A DNA stretch of 64,000 bases, from the NCBI RefSeq assembly GCF_014844135.1, contig NZ_CP041403.1, forward strand, positions 1,116,001 to 1,180,000, in the 5' to 3' direction. The notes beneath the pieces are model-generated. The model searched no databases. It was not told the origin of the DNA and saw nothing but the letters and a program-made list of their open reading frames with translations. Made by a program: the position numbers and the translations under genes. Below are positions 38,561-46,257 of the stretch, in pieces. Position 1 is the stretch's first letter; each line of letters begins with the position of its first letter. Source of the stretch: Arcobacter sp. FWKO B. GTDB lineage: Bacteria; Campylobacterota; Campylobacteria; Campylobacterales; Arcobacteraceae.

Positions 38561-39271
38561 ATGGTTAATAAAGCACAAAACATACTTAATTTATTGGTAA
38601 TTGATAGTGATAGCAACACAATCTCAAGTTTAAATGATATATTTACATCTGATACAGAGATAACATCATTTAAGAACTATGAGACTGCACTAAAAAAAAT
38701 AGATTTAAAAAAACATTTTGATATAATCATTGCAAATACTATTGATTCATCAAATTCATGGATTAATTTTCTAAAACTAGTAAGAGCTTATGCGAATAAA
38801 GACTCTGTTGTTATAATAATTGGTAGTGGTGATATTAAAGACTTACTCTATGCAACAGAAATAGAAGCAGAAAAATATTTTACTAAACCAATAGATAGCG
38901 AAAAACTTATTGAATATATTCAAAAAGTCAAAGATAGAGTTACTTCTACATATGAGTATTGTGACACTATACTTCTTCAAGATGACTGGGTATACTCATT
39001 TAGCCAAAAAAGTTGTATAAAAGATGATTTAAATATAAAGCTAACAAAAAATGAAGCAGCCTTTTTAGAAGCATTAATCCATAATAACAATAAAGTTGTA
39101 ACTTATGAGGAATTAAAAGTTTATATTTATAAAACAAGAAATTTACGAAGCGATAAAATTCATGCTATAAGAACTTTGGCAAGAAACTTAAGAGCTAAAA
39201 CCAACTCAAAAAATATGATTTCAACCCTAAATAGAATCGGTTATAAACTAAAAATAAAAGATAAAGTTTAA
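38561..39271 (+). CDS. OmpR-like response regulator lacking the phosphoacceptor Asp
   Basis: A 236-residue protein with a receiver domain (about residues 8-120) and a winged-helix DNA-binding domain (about 150-232; LTKNEAAFLEALI, LRSDKIHAIRTLARNLRAK, ISTLNRIGYKL). The acidic pocket IDSD and the lysine in YFTKPID are kept, but the beta-3 position that normally holds Asp is Asn (FDIIIANTID), and the switch Thr is in VVIIIGSGD, not conserved. Phosphorylation-independent regulation is therefore likely, as known for HP1043-type regulators of this phylum, though this protein is not obviously the same family. No histidine kinase lies nearby. It converges with the receiver-GGDEF-EAL gene, overlapping it by 4 bp. 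Confidence 0.85.
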   Translation: MVNKAQNILNLLVIDSDSNTISSLNDIFTSDTEITSFKNYETALKKIDLKKHFDIIIANTIDSSNSWINFLKLVRAYANKDSVVIIIGSGDIKDLLYATEIEAEKYFTKPIDSEKLIEYIQKVKDRVTSTYEYCDTILLQDDWVYSFSQKSCIKDDLNIKLTKNEAAFLEALIHNNNKVVTYEELKVYIYKTRNLRSDKIHAIRTLARNLRAKTNSKNMISTLNRIGYKLKIKDKV

Positions 39272-40908
39272 ACTATCAAATCTTTATTAACTTGTTCAAA
39301 ACTCATAGGCTCTCCTAGATAGTAGCCTTGAGATGAATCAACTCCTAGCTCAAGAACTTTATTATAAATATTTTCATCACTAACAAATTCTGCAACAGTA
39401 TTAAAACCTAACTTCTTAGAAAATGACACTATTGTTTGTACAATTACTTGAAGATTTGAATTTGCATCAATACTTCTTATCAAACTTCCATCTATTTTAA
39501 CAAAGTCTATATCTATCTCTAAAAGAATATTAAAATTTGAGTATCCTGCTCCAAAATCATCTATCCCTACTCTACAGCCATATTGTTTAACTTTTAGTAT
39601 AAACTCTTTTACTAAACTAAAATCAGAAATTTTTTCTGATTCTAATATCTCAAAACTAAGTTTGTCTACATAAGTTTTGTTTTCTTCTAGAACTTTTTGG
39701 ACAAATTCAACACTTTCACTTGAAGCCATATCATCAAAAGAGATATTTATACTTACCTTTATCCCTTTGTCCTTAATTGCATTTATTGCTTCAACAAGCA
39801 TTATTTTTATAACTTCTGGATAGAGTTTTGCTTTTTTTGCGATATGCAAAAACTTAAATGGAGCAACTGCACTTCCATCATCATCAATATATCTTATTAG
39901 GGCTTCATATTTTAAAATATTTTTTGTTTTTGTATCAACTATTGGCTGAAAATATGCTTTAAATCTATTTTGTGCAAGACCTATTTTTATCTTTTTTAAC
40001 CATTTTATATTTTCTTCAAAGTTTTGTTTTATTTTTAAAGAATCATTATAAATCATAATAGATTTTAAAGTTTCTCTAGCATAATAAAGCACCCTTTGTG
40101 CATGTTTATATGCATCACCTTTATCACTTTTTGCTATACCTATTGTCATACTCAAATCTATGCTATTATCATCAATAATAAAATCATTTTCAGCAATATT
40201 TGAAATAAAATCCTTACATATTTGAGAAAAAATTTCAGTATCTAAATCGTAATCTTTTGATATCACTACAAATTTATCAGCTTCAACCCTATAAACTTTA
40301 TACTCATTATCATTAAAGTGTTGTTTTAATTTATGAGAAAACTCAACAAGAATCTTATCACCAATTTCTTCTCCAAATAAGTCATTAAGAGTAGAGAATT
40401 TATCTATATTAACAAGTGCGAGTAAATCTTGCGGAGTTGCTTCCAAATCTTTTTTGAGCTTATTTCTATTTGGTAGTTTTGTTAGATCATCTTTATATAA
40501 ATCTTGTAATTCATGATAGAGCAAAGATTTACTCATCATTAAAATAAGTTTGTTCATATCTATAGGTTTTAATACATACTTATCAATACCTAAATCTATA
40601 GCTTCTAGTAAATATTCAGTATTTGAAAAAGCAGTTGCCACAATAATAGGGATGTTTTGATTTATCTCTTTTATTTGTCTTGACATCTCTAAACCATTCA
40701 TATTTGGCATATTAATATCTGTGATAACAAGATCTATCTCATCTTGATATTGTTTAAATAACTCTAAGCCTTCTTTCCCATCTTTAGCAACGAACTGTTT
40801 TTTTGTAAAATTACTTAAACTTTTTGATACTATATCCCTCAATAGCTGTTCGTCTTCAACATACAATATGACAATATTTTTAAGTGTTTGAACAATGCTT
40901 TTATCCAA
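39268..40908 (-). CDS. Receiver - degenerate GGDEF - EAL protein
   Basis: The 546-residue protein is a predicted c-di-GMP phosphodiesterase under phosphorelay control. The receiver (residues ~10-125) has YVEDE, the phosphoacceptor Asp in LVITDINMPNMNG and Lys in YVLKPID. The GGDEF domain (~140-285) retains LTKLPNRN but the signature is YRVEADKF, so cyclase activity is unlikely. The EAL domain (~305-545) keeps KYEALIR, SINISF, FEILESE, IDDFGAGYSN, VKIDGSLI and the SSQGYYLGEP end, so it should hydrolyse c-di-GMP. The start is TTG. It is divergent from the asparaginase-like gene and overlaps the preceding regulator's stop. Confidence 0.9.
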   Translation of the reverse strand: MDKSIVQTLKNIVILYVEDEQLLRDIVSKSLSNFTKKQFVAKDGKEGLELFKQYQDEIDLVITDINMPNMNGLEMSRQIKEINQNIPIIVATAFSNTEYLLEAIDLGIDKYVLKPIDMNKLILMMSKSLLYHELQDLYKDDLTKLPNRNKLKKDLEATPQDLLALVNIDKFSTLNDLFGEEIGDKILVEFSHKLKQHFNDNEYKVYRVEADKFVVISKDYDLDTEIFSQICKDFISNIAENDFIIDDNSIDLSMTIGIAKSDKGDAYKHAQRVLYYARETLKSIMIYNDSLKIKQNFEENIKWLKKIKIGLAQNRFKAYFQPIVDTKTKNILKYEALIRYIDDDGSAVAPFKFLHIAKKAKLYPEVIKIMLVEAINAIKDKGIKVSINISFDDMASSESVEFVQKVLEENKTYVDKLSFEILESEKISDFSLVKEFILKVKQYGCRVGIDDFGAGYSNFNILLEIDIDFVKIDGSLIRSIDANSNLQVIVQTIVSFSKKLGFNTVAEFVSDENIYNKVLELGVDSSQGYYLGEPMSFEQVNKDLIV

Positions 40909-40977
40909 TAAAAAACCTTATTTTAATGATATTTTTACTATTATATCATAGTTTAAGTTAAATAGGATTAAGTATTT

Positions 40978-41490
40978 ATGGATAATATTTTAATAATAAA
41001 TTGTGGCGGCACATTTAGCAAGAGTTATGAGCCATTAACTGGTAATTTAATTATAAAAAATAATAACAAGAATATTAGGAAAACTCTAAAAAAGTTTTTT
41101 ATAGGAAACAAAAAACTCTATAAAATTAAAGGGCTTATTTATAAAGATAGCCTTGATATGGATGATAAAGATAGAGAAGAATTAAAAGAGTTTATATTAT
41201 CGCAAAAAGAAGAAAAGATTTTAGTAATTCATGGAACAGATACTATAGATAAAACTGCTTTGTACCTCCAAAAAAGTATTATCAAAGCAAATAAACTGGT
41301 TGTATTGCTTGGCTCAATGGAACCACTTAGTATTAGCCCTGCTGAAGCATGTATAAATATTGGGTGTGCATATGGGTATGCTCTTGCTTCCAGTGAGATT
41401 GGAGTATATATATCAATGAATGGTATTGTTCAAAAACCAGAGAATATTAAAAAAAATAGAGAATTAGGATATTTTCAATGGCAGAAATAA
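40978..41490 (+). CDS. Half-length asparaginase-like protein
   Basis: A 170-residue protein matching only the N-terminal domain of type I/II L-asparaginases. The first catalytic Thr is in INCGGTFSKSYE and the second catalytic Thr-Asp in VIHGTDTIDKTA; VVLLGSMEP stands where the family has GAMRP. The SADGP-like segment is SISPAEA and the C-terminal domain with its catalytic Lys region is absent. Hydrolysis of asparagine is therefore doubtful. AGGAT precedes the ATG by about 7 nt. It overlaps ccoI by 13 bp, so it heads a four-gene operon with cytochrome oxidase assembly genes. Confidence 0.72.
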   Translation: MDNILIINCGGTFSKSYEPLTGNLIIKNNNKNIRKTLKKFFIGNKKLYKIKGLIYKDSLDMDDKDREELKEFILSQKEEKILVIHGTDTIDKTALYLQKSIIKANKLVVLLGSMEPLSISPAEACINIGCAYGYALASSEIGVYISMNGIVQKPENIKKNRELGYFQWQK

Positions 41491-43910
41491 ACTGTTCCCA
41501 TTGTCATCTAAAATTTGAAAAAGAGCAAATGATACCTGAGAGTATTGACGACAAAGAATTATATTTTTGCTGTAATGGCTGTCAGGGAGTCTATCATCTT
41601 TTACACAACGAAGGGCTAGATAGTTTTTATACAAAACTTGGAAAAAATACTATAAATCCACCTAAGCACTTAGATGAAAATGTCCAAAAATTTGATCTTG
41701 ACTCTTTTCAAAAAAGGTTTATAAAAAAAACTCTCCAAGGTTTTTCTCAAATAGATTTGATAATAGAAGGGATTCATTGTGCTGCATGCGTATGGCTTAA
41801 TGAAAAAATACTTTATTCAACAGATGGAATTATAGAAGCAAATATAAACTTTACAAACTACAAAGCTAGAATAGTATGGGATGACTCAAAGATAAAACTT
41901 TCTGATATTATATTAAAAATTAGAAGTATTGGCTATGATGCATACCCTTATGATTCTAATATCGCTGATGAAAAAGCTACAAAAGCTAAAAGAGACTATT
42001 TTATGCGGATGATTGTAGCAGTATTTGGTTCTATGAATATCATGATGCTTGGTGTTGCAAAATATAGTGGTTTTTTTACAGGAATGGATGATGATGTAAA
42101 GGCTATGGTACACTTTGGAGAATTTATACTTACTACACCTGTATTATTTTATAGTGGTTGGGTATTTTTCCGTGGTGGTTACTATGGATTAAAAAATAAA
42201 ATCATAAATATGGATTTTTTAGTTGCAAGTGGTGCTACTTTAACATATATTTATTCTATGTACATACTATTTGGTGGTAAAGGTGAAAGCTACTTTGATT
42301 CTGTAACAATGATAATAACATTTGTATTAGTTGGCAAATATCTTGAAGTAATAGGTAAAAAAAGTGCAGTAGATACTATAGACAAGATAAGAAGCTCTCT
42401 ACCTCTTGATGCAACCATTATAAAAGATGGTACAAAGCAATCGATAAGCGTTGATGAGATAAAAATAGGTGATATTCTTGAATTAAAAACTGGTGAAATT
42501 GCACCTGTTGATGGAACAATTATAAGTGGTAATGCTGCATTTGATGAATCATCAATTACTGGTGAATCATTGCCTATTGCAAAAACTATTGGAGATACTA
42601 TCTTAAGTGGAACAATTAATACAAATTCACTTATAAGATACCAAGCTTCTAAAGACTTTTCACACTCAACTATAAGCTCAATAGTGACTCTAATAGAAGA
42701 TTCACTCACATCAAAATCGGAAATTGAAAAAAAAGCAAATGAAATATCAAAATCTTTTTCAGCTACTATTTTATCTATTGCATTTTTAACATTCTTAGGT
42801 TGGTATTTTTTAGCACCTGAACTTTTTTATGCAGTAGATGCAAATAGATTTGAAAAAGCATTTATTGTGATGATTTCTGTTATAGTTATAGCTTGTCCAT
42901 GTGCATTATCACTAGCTACGCCTATTGCTTCTTTGGTTGGAATAAGTGAACTTGCCAAAAATGGACTTATTTTTAAAGAAGGAAGATTTTTAGAAACAAT
43001 GGCAAAAGCCAATGTATTAGTCGTAGATAAAACTGGGACAATTACAGAAGGTAAACTAACTGTAACCAATTTCCACAAGCATAAAGAATTTGACATTAAT
43101 TTGCTTTATTCACTAGTATCCTCATCAAATCACCTGATTAGCAAAGCTATAAAATCATATCTTGAAAATCATACTGAGTCTTTAAAGTTTATTGATTTAG
43201 AAGAATTTAGAACTTATGATGCAAAAGGGATTAGTGCAACTTATAACAATATATCTCTATTGGGTGGTAATAGTAGTTTATTAAATGACTATAATATTCA
43301 ACATCTTAATAATAGTAATAGTTCAATATTTTATTTTGCTATTGACAACCAATTAGTAGCCACTTTTGATTTGGAAGATATTATAAAAAAAGATGCAAAA
43401 GAAGTAATTTCTAAACTTAAAGAATTTGGACTTGATATTGTTATGCTTACAGGGGATAACAATAATGTAGCTTCTAAAATATCTTCTTTAGTTGGTATTG
43501 ACAAAGCATATGCAAATCTTAGCCCTATAGATAAGGCAACCTATATTGATGATCTCAAAAAAAGTGGCAAAATTGTTGTAATGGCTGGAGATGGAGTAAA
43601 TGATGCTTTAGCATTATCAAAAAGTGATATCGCCATTTCTATGGGTAATGGTGCTGATATTACAATAGCAACAAGCGATGTTATAATACTGGACAACTCA
43701 CTACAAGGACTTCTAAAAAGTTTTGAGATATCTAATAAAACATATAAACTTATTAAACAAAATCTTGGTATTTCTTTGATTTATAATGCTGTTACTATCC
43801 CAATTGCCATGGCAGGATATGTAATACCTTTAGTTGCTGCCTTATCAATGAGTCTTAGTTCATTACTTGTTGTTGGTAACTCACTACGGATAAAAAATGG
43901 TAAAAAATAG
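41478..43910 (+). CDS. ccoI: CcoI-type copper-translocating P-type ATPase
   Basis: CcoI (FixI) exports copper across the inner membrane for assembly of cbb3-type cytochrome oxidase. The N-terminal domain has CSHCHLKF and FCCNGCQGVYHLL (metal/zinc-binding), followed by a heavy-metal-associated domain with GIHCAACVWLNE. The transporter part has the CPC motif in VIACPCALSLATP, the phosphorylation Asp in VVDKTGTITEGKL, TGES, MLTGDNNN and AGDGVNDALALS, with about eight helices. Length 810 is normal. Assignment as CcoI rather than CopA is supported by the ccoS gene two positions downstream and by the CxxC-rich N-terminus. Confidence 0.93.
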   Translation: MAEINCSHCHLKFEKEQMIPESIDDKELYFCCNGCQGVYHLLHNEGLDSFYTKLGKNTINPPKHLDENVQKFDLDSFQKRFIKKTLQGFSQIDLIIEGIHCAACVWLNEKILYSTDGIIEANINFTNYKARIVWDDSKIKLSDIILKIRSIGYDAYPYDSNIADEKATKAKRDYFMRMIVAVFGSMNIMMLGVAKYSGFFTGMDDDVKAMVHFGEFILTTPVLFYSGWVFFRGGYYGLKNKIINMDFLVASGATLTYIYSMYILFGGKGESYFDSVTMIITFVLVGKYLEVIGKKSAVDTIDKIRSSLPLDATIIKDGTKQSISVDEIKIGDILELKTGEIAPVDGTIISGNAAFDESSITGESLPIAKTIGDTILSGTINTNSLIRYQASKDFSHSTISSIVTLIEDSLTSKSEIEKKANEISKSFSATILSIAFLTFLGWYFLAPELFYAVDANRFEKAFIVMISVIVIACPCALSLATPIASLVGISELAKNGLIFKEGRFLETMAKANVLVVDKTGTITEGKLTVTNFHKHKEFDINLLYSLVSSSNHLISKAIKSYLENHTESLKFIDLEEFRTYDAKGISATYNNISLLGGNSSLLNDYNIQHLNNSNSSIFYFAIDNQLVATFDLEDIIKKDAKEVISKLKEFGLDIVMLTGDNNNVASKISSLVGIDKAYANLSPIDKATYIDDLKKSGKIVVMAGDGVNDALALSKSDIAISMGNGADITIATSDVIILDNSLQGLLKSFEISNKTYKLIKQNLGISLIYNAVTIPIAMAGYVIPLVAALSMSLSSLLVVGNSLRIKNGKK

Positions 43911-44346
43911 CGATACATTAGTATCAGATTTGCTAGAAATTCCTACTTTAAAAGAAGCTAAAGAGAGATTTCCTGTACATGATTTCTTACAAAAAGTACT
44001 TACAAAACAGATTTTTGATATGGTACTTTTTGCAAAATATAATAATAGAACATTAACCATAGGGGTACATCACCCAACAGCACAATTTGAAATAAACTCC
44101 TTTAAACCAATACTGATTAAATATGCAAAAGGGCAAAAATACTTTGAAGATATTGCTGATGTTAGAATTTTTAGATATGAAAAGTTAAAACCACAGCCAT
44201 TAAGCCTAAAAGAGATATCTCCAAAGATAGAATTTTATGTAGAAAAATCTTATGGTATATTTGAAAACAATCTTAAAGATAAAGAACTTTTTGATAAAAT
44301 AGAATCTATTAGAAATACTATAAAAAAAGGAAATACATGGAAATAA
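43897..44346 (+). CDS. DUF721/DciA-like protein
   Basis: A 149-residue basic protein overlapping the ccoI end by 14 bp and ccoS by 10 bp. The central part (VLFAKYNNRTLTIGVHHPTAQFEINSFKPILIKYAK) has the KH-like pattern of DUF721, the family of the replicative helicase-loading protein DciA, but the match is by pattern only. No transmembrane segment or cysteine is present. Placement inside the ccoI-ccoS unit may be incidental. Alternative: a lineage-specific protein related to oxidase assembly. Confidence 0.55.
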   Translation: MVKNSDTLVSDLLEIPTLKEAKERFPVHDFLQKVLTKQIFDMVLFAKYNNRTLTIGVHHPTAQFEINSFKPILIKYAKGQKYFEDIADVRIFRYEKLKPQPLSLKEISPKIEFYVEKSYGIFENNLKDKELFDKIESIRNTIKKGNTWK

Positions 44347-44582
44347 GTGGTACACTCTTTATGATGCTAATTGTTTCTCTTATCGTAAGCTTTGCAGTTT
44401 TGGCAGTTTTTTTATGGGGTGCAAAAGATGGACAGTTTGATGATAGCAATAGGATGATGGATGGATTATTATTTGATAGTGAAGATGACTTAAATGATGC
44501 ATATACAAAAGAACAAAAAAAGAAAAATGCATTAAAAGATCATAATGAAAAAACAATTAATTCTGAAAAAATAGAACTATAG
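44337..44582 (+). CDS. ccoS: CcoS, cbb3-type cytochrome oxidase assembly protein
   Basis: CcoS is a small inner-membrane protein needed to mature cbb3 oxidase, mainly in copper/heme insertion. The 81-residue chain has one transmembrane helix (LMMLIVSLIVSFAVLAVFLWGA) followed immediately by the family motif KDGQFDDSNRMMDGLLFD and a charged tail. AAAGGA lies 5 nt before the ATG. A small hairpin (TATAGC/GCTATA, 44578-44594) overlaps the stop and may act as terminator. Confidence 0.9.
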   Translation: MEISGTLFMMLIVSLIVSFAVLAVFLWGAKDGQFDDSNRMMDGLLFDSEDDLNDAYTKEQKKKNALKDHNEKTINSEKIEL

Positions 44583-44594
44583 CCAACAGCTATA
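44578..44594 (+). terminator. Weak hairpin at the ccoS stop
   Basis: TATAGC and GCTATA, 6 bp each, with a CAACA loop, overlap the ccoS stop codon and are followed by ATTCTATC. The weak T content makes termination uncertain, but it is the only candidate before the converging lipoprotein gene. Confidence 0.35.
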
Positions 44595-44619
44595 ATTCTA
44601 TCTAGATATAAAATATGGA

Positions 44620-45168
44620 TTACTGTATCAAATCTTTGAAGTCCTTATGATTTATAACTTCACTTACAAGTTGTTTAATAGTTGGGCTAAATGAAGTAGC
44701 CATATTATTACATGCTGTGATAGCTATAAAAGCTGAAGGATATTCCCTTCTCGTATCTACAGTTAATGTCTTTCCATTACTTGATTTAATACTTACTGAT
44801 ACCTCCCAATATGCGTCACCTAGCATACTACTGCCATATATTCTTTCAACATTACCACTAATTACAAGGTTTGATGCTTTATCATATAAATTAGCCATTT
44901 TTAACTCTGAAGTAAAAGCTTCTTAAATATATTTCTCAAACGACTCACCTTTTGGTGTTGTAATAGTCTCTGCTAATCTACACATAATCGTTTTTTCACC
45001 TGGATTAGAAGCACTAAACTCACCAACATTGATTTTAACACCCTCATAAGTTCTTAATTCTGATACATTATCAGCAGATACACTATACTCTGATGTCTTT
45101 ATACCACAACCTGTAAACAAAAATACAGAAGCAATAAATCCTAAACTTACCAAAACCTTATTCTTCAT
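44620..45168 (-). pseudogene. Lipoprotein gene interrupted by one in-frame TAA
   Basis: The first segment (45168-44923) encodes an 81-residue lipoprotein start (LGFIASVFLFTGC lipobox) ending FEKYI at a TAA. Reading on in the same frame gives EAFTSELKMANLYDKASN and continues open to 44620 (DLIQ end). Joined, the ~182-residue chain looks like one continuous protein: MCRLAETITTPKGESFEKYI before the stop and YWEVSVSIKSSNGKTLTV, ITACNNMAT and a C-terminal VINHKDFKDLI after it. This pattern resembles a common family of small bacterial lipoproteins. The ATG at 44898 within the second part has no clear ribosome binding site. A nonsense mutation or sequencing error explains it best; stop read-through is possible. 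Confidence 0.75.
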
Positions 45169-45199
45169 TTTTTCTCCTAACTAAAATAATGTAAAATTA

Positions 45200-45250
45200 T
45201 TACCAATTAATTATTAAAATGTGATTAATTATTTAATGATTGATTGGTAA
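45200..45250 (+). other. 19-bp inverted repeat with 13-nt loop
   Basis: Arms 45200-45218 and 45232-45250 pair over 19 positions; the only two differences are U-G wobbles in plus-strand RNA but C-A mismatches in minus-strand RNA. It lies 32 bp upstream of the interrupted lipoprotein gene and 112 bp past the tRNA-Val 3' end. It could be a terminator, an operator or part of a small RNA. The rest of the 45169-45361 gap shows no gene. Confidence 0.55.
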
Positions 45251-45361
45251 GTTAATAAATTATCCTAAAAATAAGATAAAATCATAATGTTGATGATTGA
45301 GTTTCTAAAAATGTGGGATATATGAGATAGAAAATAAAGTTGTCAGTTTAAATATCAAAAA

Positions 45362-45437
45362 TGGTGGCCACAACAGGACTTGAACCTGTGACCCCTACCA
45401 TGTCAAGGTAGTGCTCTACCAACTGAGCTATGCGACC
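45362..45437 (-). tRNA. tRNA-Val (anticodon GAC)
   Basis: On the minus strand a 76-nt cloverleaf begins GGTCGCATAGCTCAG and ends TGTGGCCACCA, with the CCA encoded. The acceptor stem (GGTCGCA/TGTGGCC) pairs over 7 bp with two wobbles, the D arm is GCTC/GAGC, the anticodon loop TTGACAT gives GAC (Val), and the T arm is ACAGG-TTCAAGT-CCTGT. It stands alone between the fumarate-reductase-like genes and the lipoprotein gene. A TAAAAT on the same strand (45472-45477) could be its -10 element. Confidence 0.97.
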
Positions 45438-45528
45438 AATGTATACTTAAAAAAGAAATTCAGGGAAGAATTTTACCTATTTTAGCTTTAATATATGATT
45501 AATTTTTCTAAACACTTACTTTTCGTTG

Positions 45529-46257
45529 TTAGAAATTTGGATTAAAGCCAAAACCATTCTGATTTCCTGTAAAATCAAGCCCACCACTAAAACTCATACT
45601 GGCAAAATTTGGATCCATATATCCATATGTTGCACTTATATTTCTAAGTAACTGTATATCATTTTTAGGATCTAAATGTTCAGGACACACAAGTGTGCAA
45701 TTTCCACATAATGTACAGTCCCATACACCATTTTCTTGTACTAAATCAATATGAGCTTTTTGATTTGCTTCTTTTTTATCATTTGTATATCTAAGTACAC
45801 GACTTAGGATATAAGGACCTGCAAAATCTTTATTTACACTAAAAACTGGACATGAGCTATAACAACTCTGGCACAATATACAATTACTTTGTATATCAAT
45901 CTTTTTTACATCTATATTACTTGTTTGATTATTTGAATTTTCTATTATTGTAGTTTTGAATTTTTTAATATTTTCTTCAATTGTATCTTTTGATACAACT
46001 AAGTCTTTTATTATTACTAAATTCTTTAATGGTTTTAAAACATCGCCATCATTTAAAAAAGTTTTACAACTTAATACCTCTTTATCGCCAACAATACATG
46101 CACAACTTCCACACACTCCACTTCGACAACCTTGATTGAAACTAAGAGTTCTATCTAGATTTATTTTTATATATCTAAGCCCTTCAAGAACGGTATACTT
46201 ACCATCAGGTATTTCAAAAACTTGTTCTTTGTTATCTCTTATAATAGTTAGTTTCAT
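45529..46257 (-). CDS. FrdB/SdhB-like iron-sulfur subunit
   Basis: A 242-residue electron-transfer subunit. The [2Fe-2S] ligands are in CRSGVCGSC and VLSC; the first ferredoxin motif is CILCQSCYSSCP; the second is CTLCGNCTLVCPEHLDP. In classical FrdB/SdhB the second Cys of this last motif is replaced (for example by Val in E. coli FrdB), giving a [3Fe-4S] cluster; here all four are present, which should give [4Fe-4S]. The ~30-residue tail is rich in Gly, Phe and Asn. It overlaps the flavoprotein gene by 4 bp, but no membrane anchor subunit follows, only tRNA-Val. The name is left open because succinate or fumarate specificity is uncertain. Confidence 0.85.
   Translation of the reverse strand: MKLTIIRDNKEQVFEIPDGKYTVLEGLRYIKINLDRTLSFNQGCRSGVCGSCACIVGDKEVLSCKTFLNDGDVLKPLKNLVIIKDLVVSKDTIEENIKKFKTTIIENSNNQTSNIDVKKIDIQSNCILCQSCYSSCPVFSVNKDFAGPYILSRVLRYTNDKKEANQKAHIDLVQENGVWDCTLCGNCTLVCPEHLDPKNDIQLLRNISATYGYMDPNFASMSFSGGLDFTGNQNGFGFNPNF

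Noticed and set aside
40978-43910. Asparaginase truncated by a frameshift into ccoI
   Set aside because: The downstream frame encodes a complete CcoI from its start codon; no asparaginase C-terminal sequence is seen in any frame nearby.
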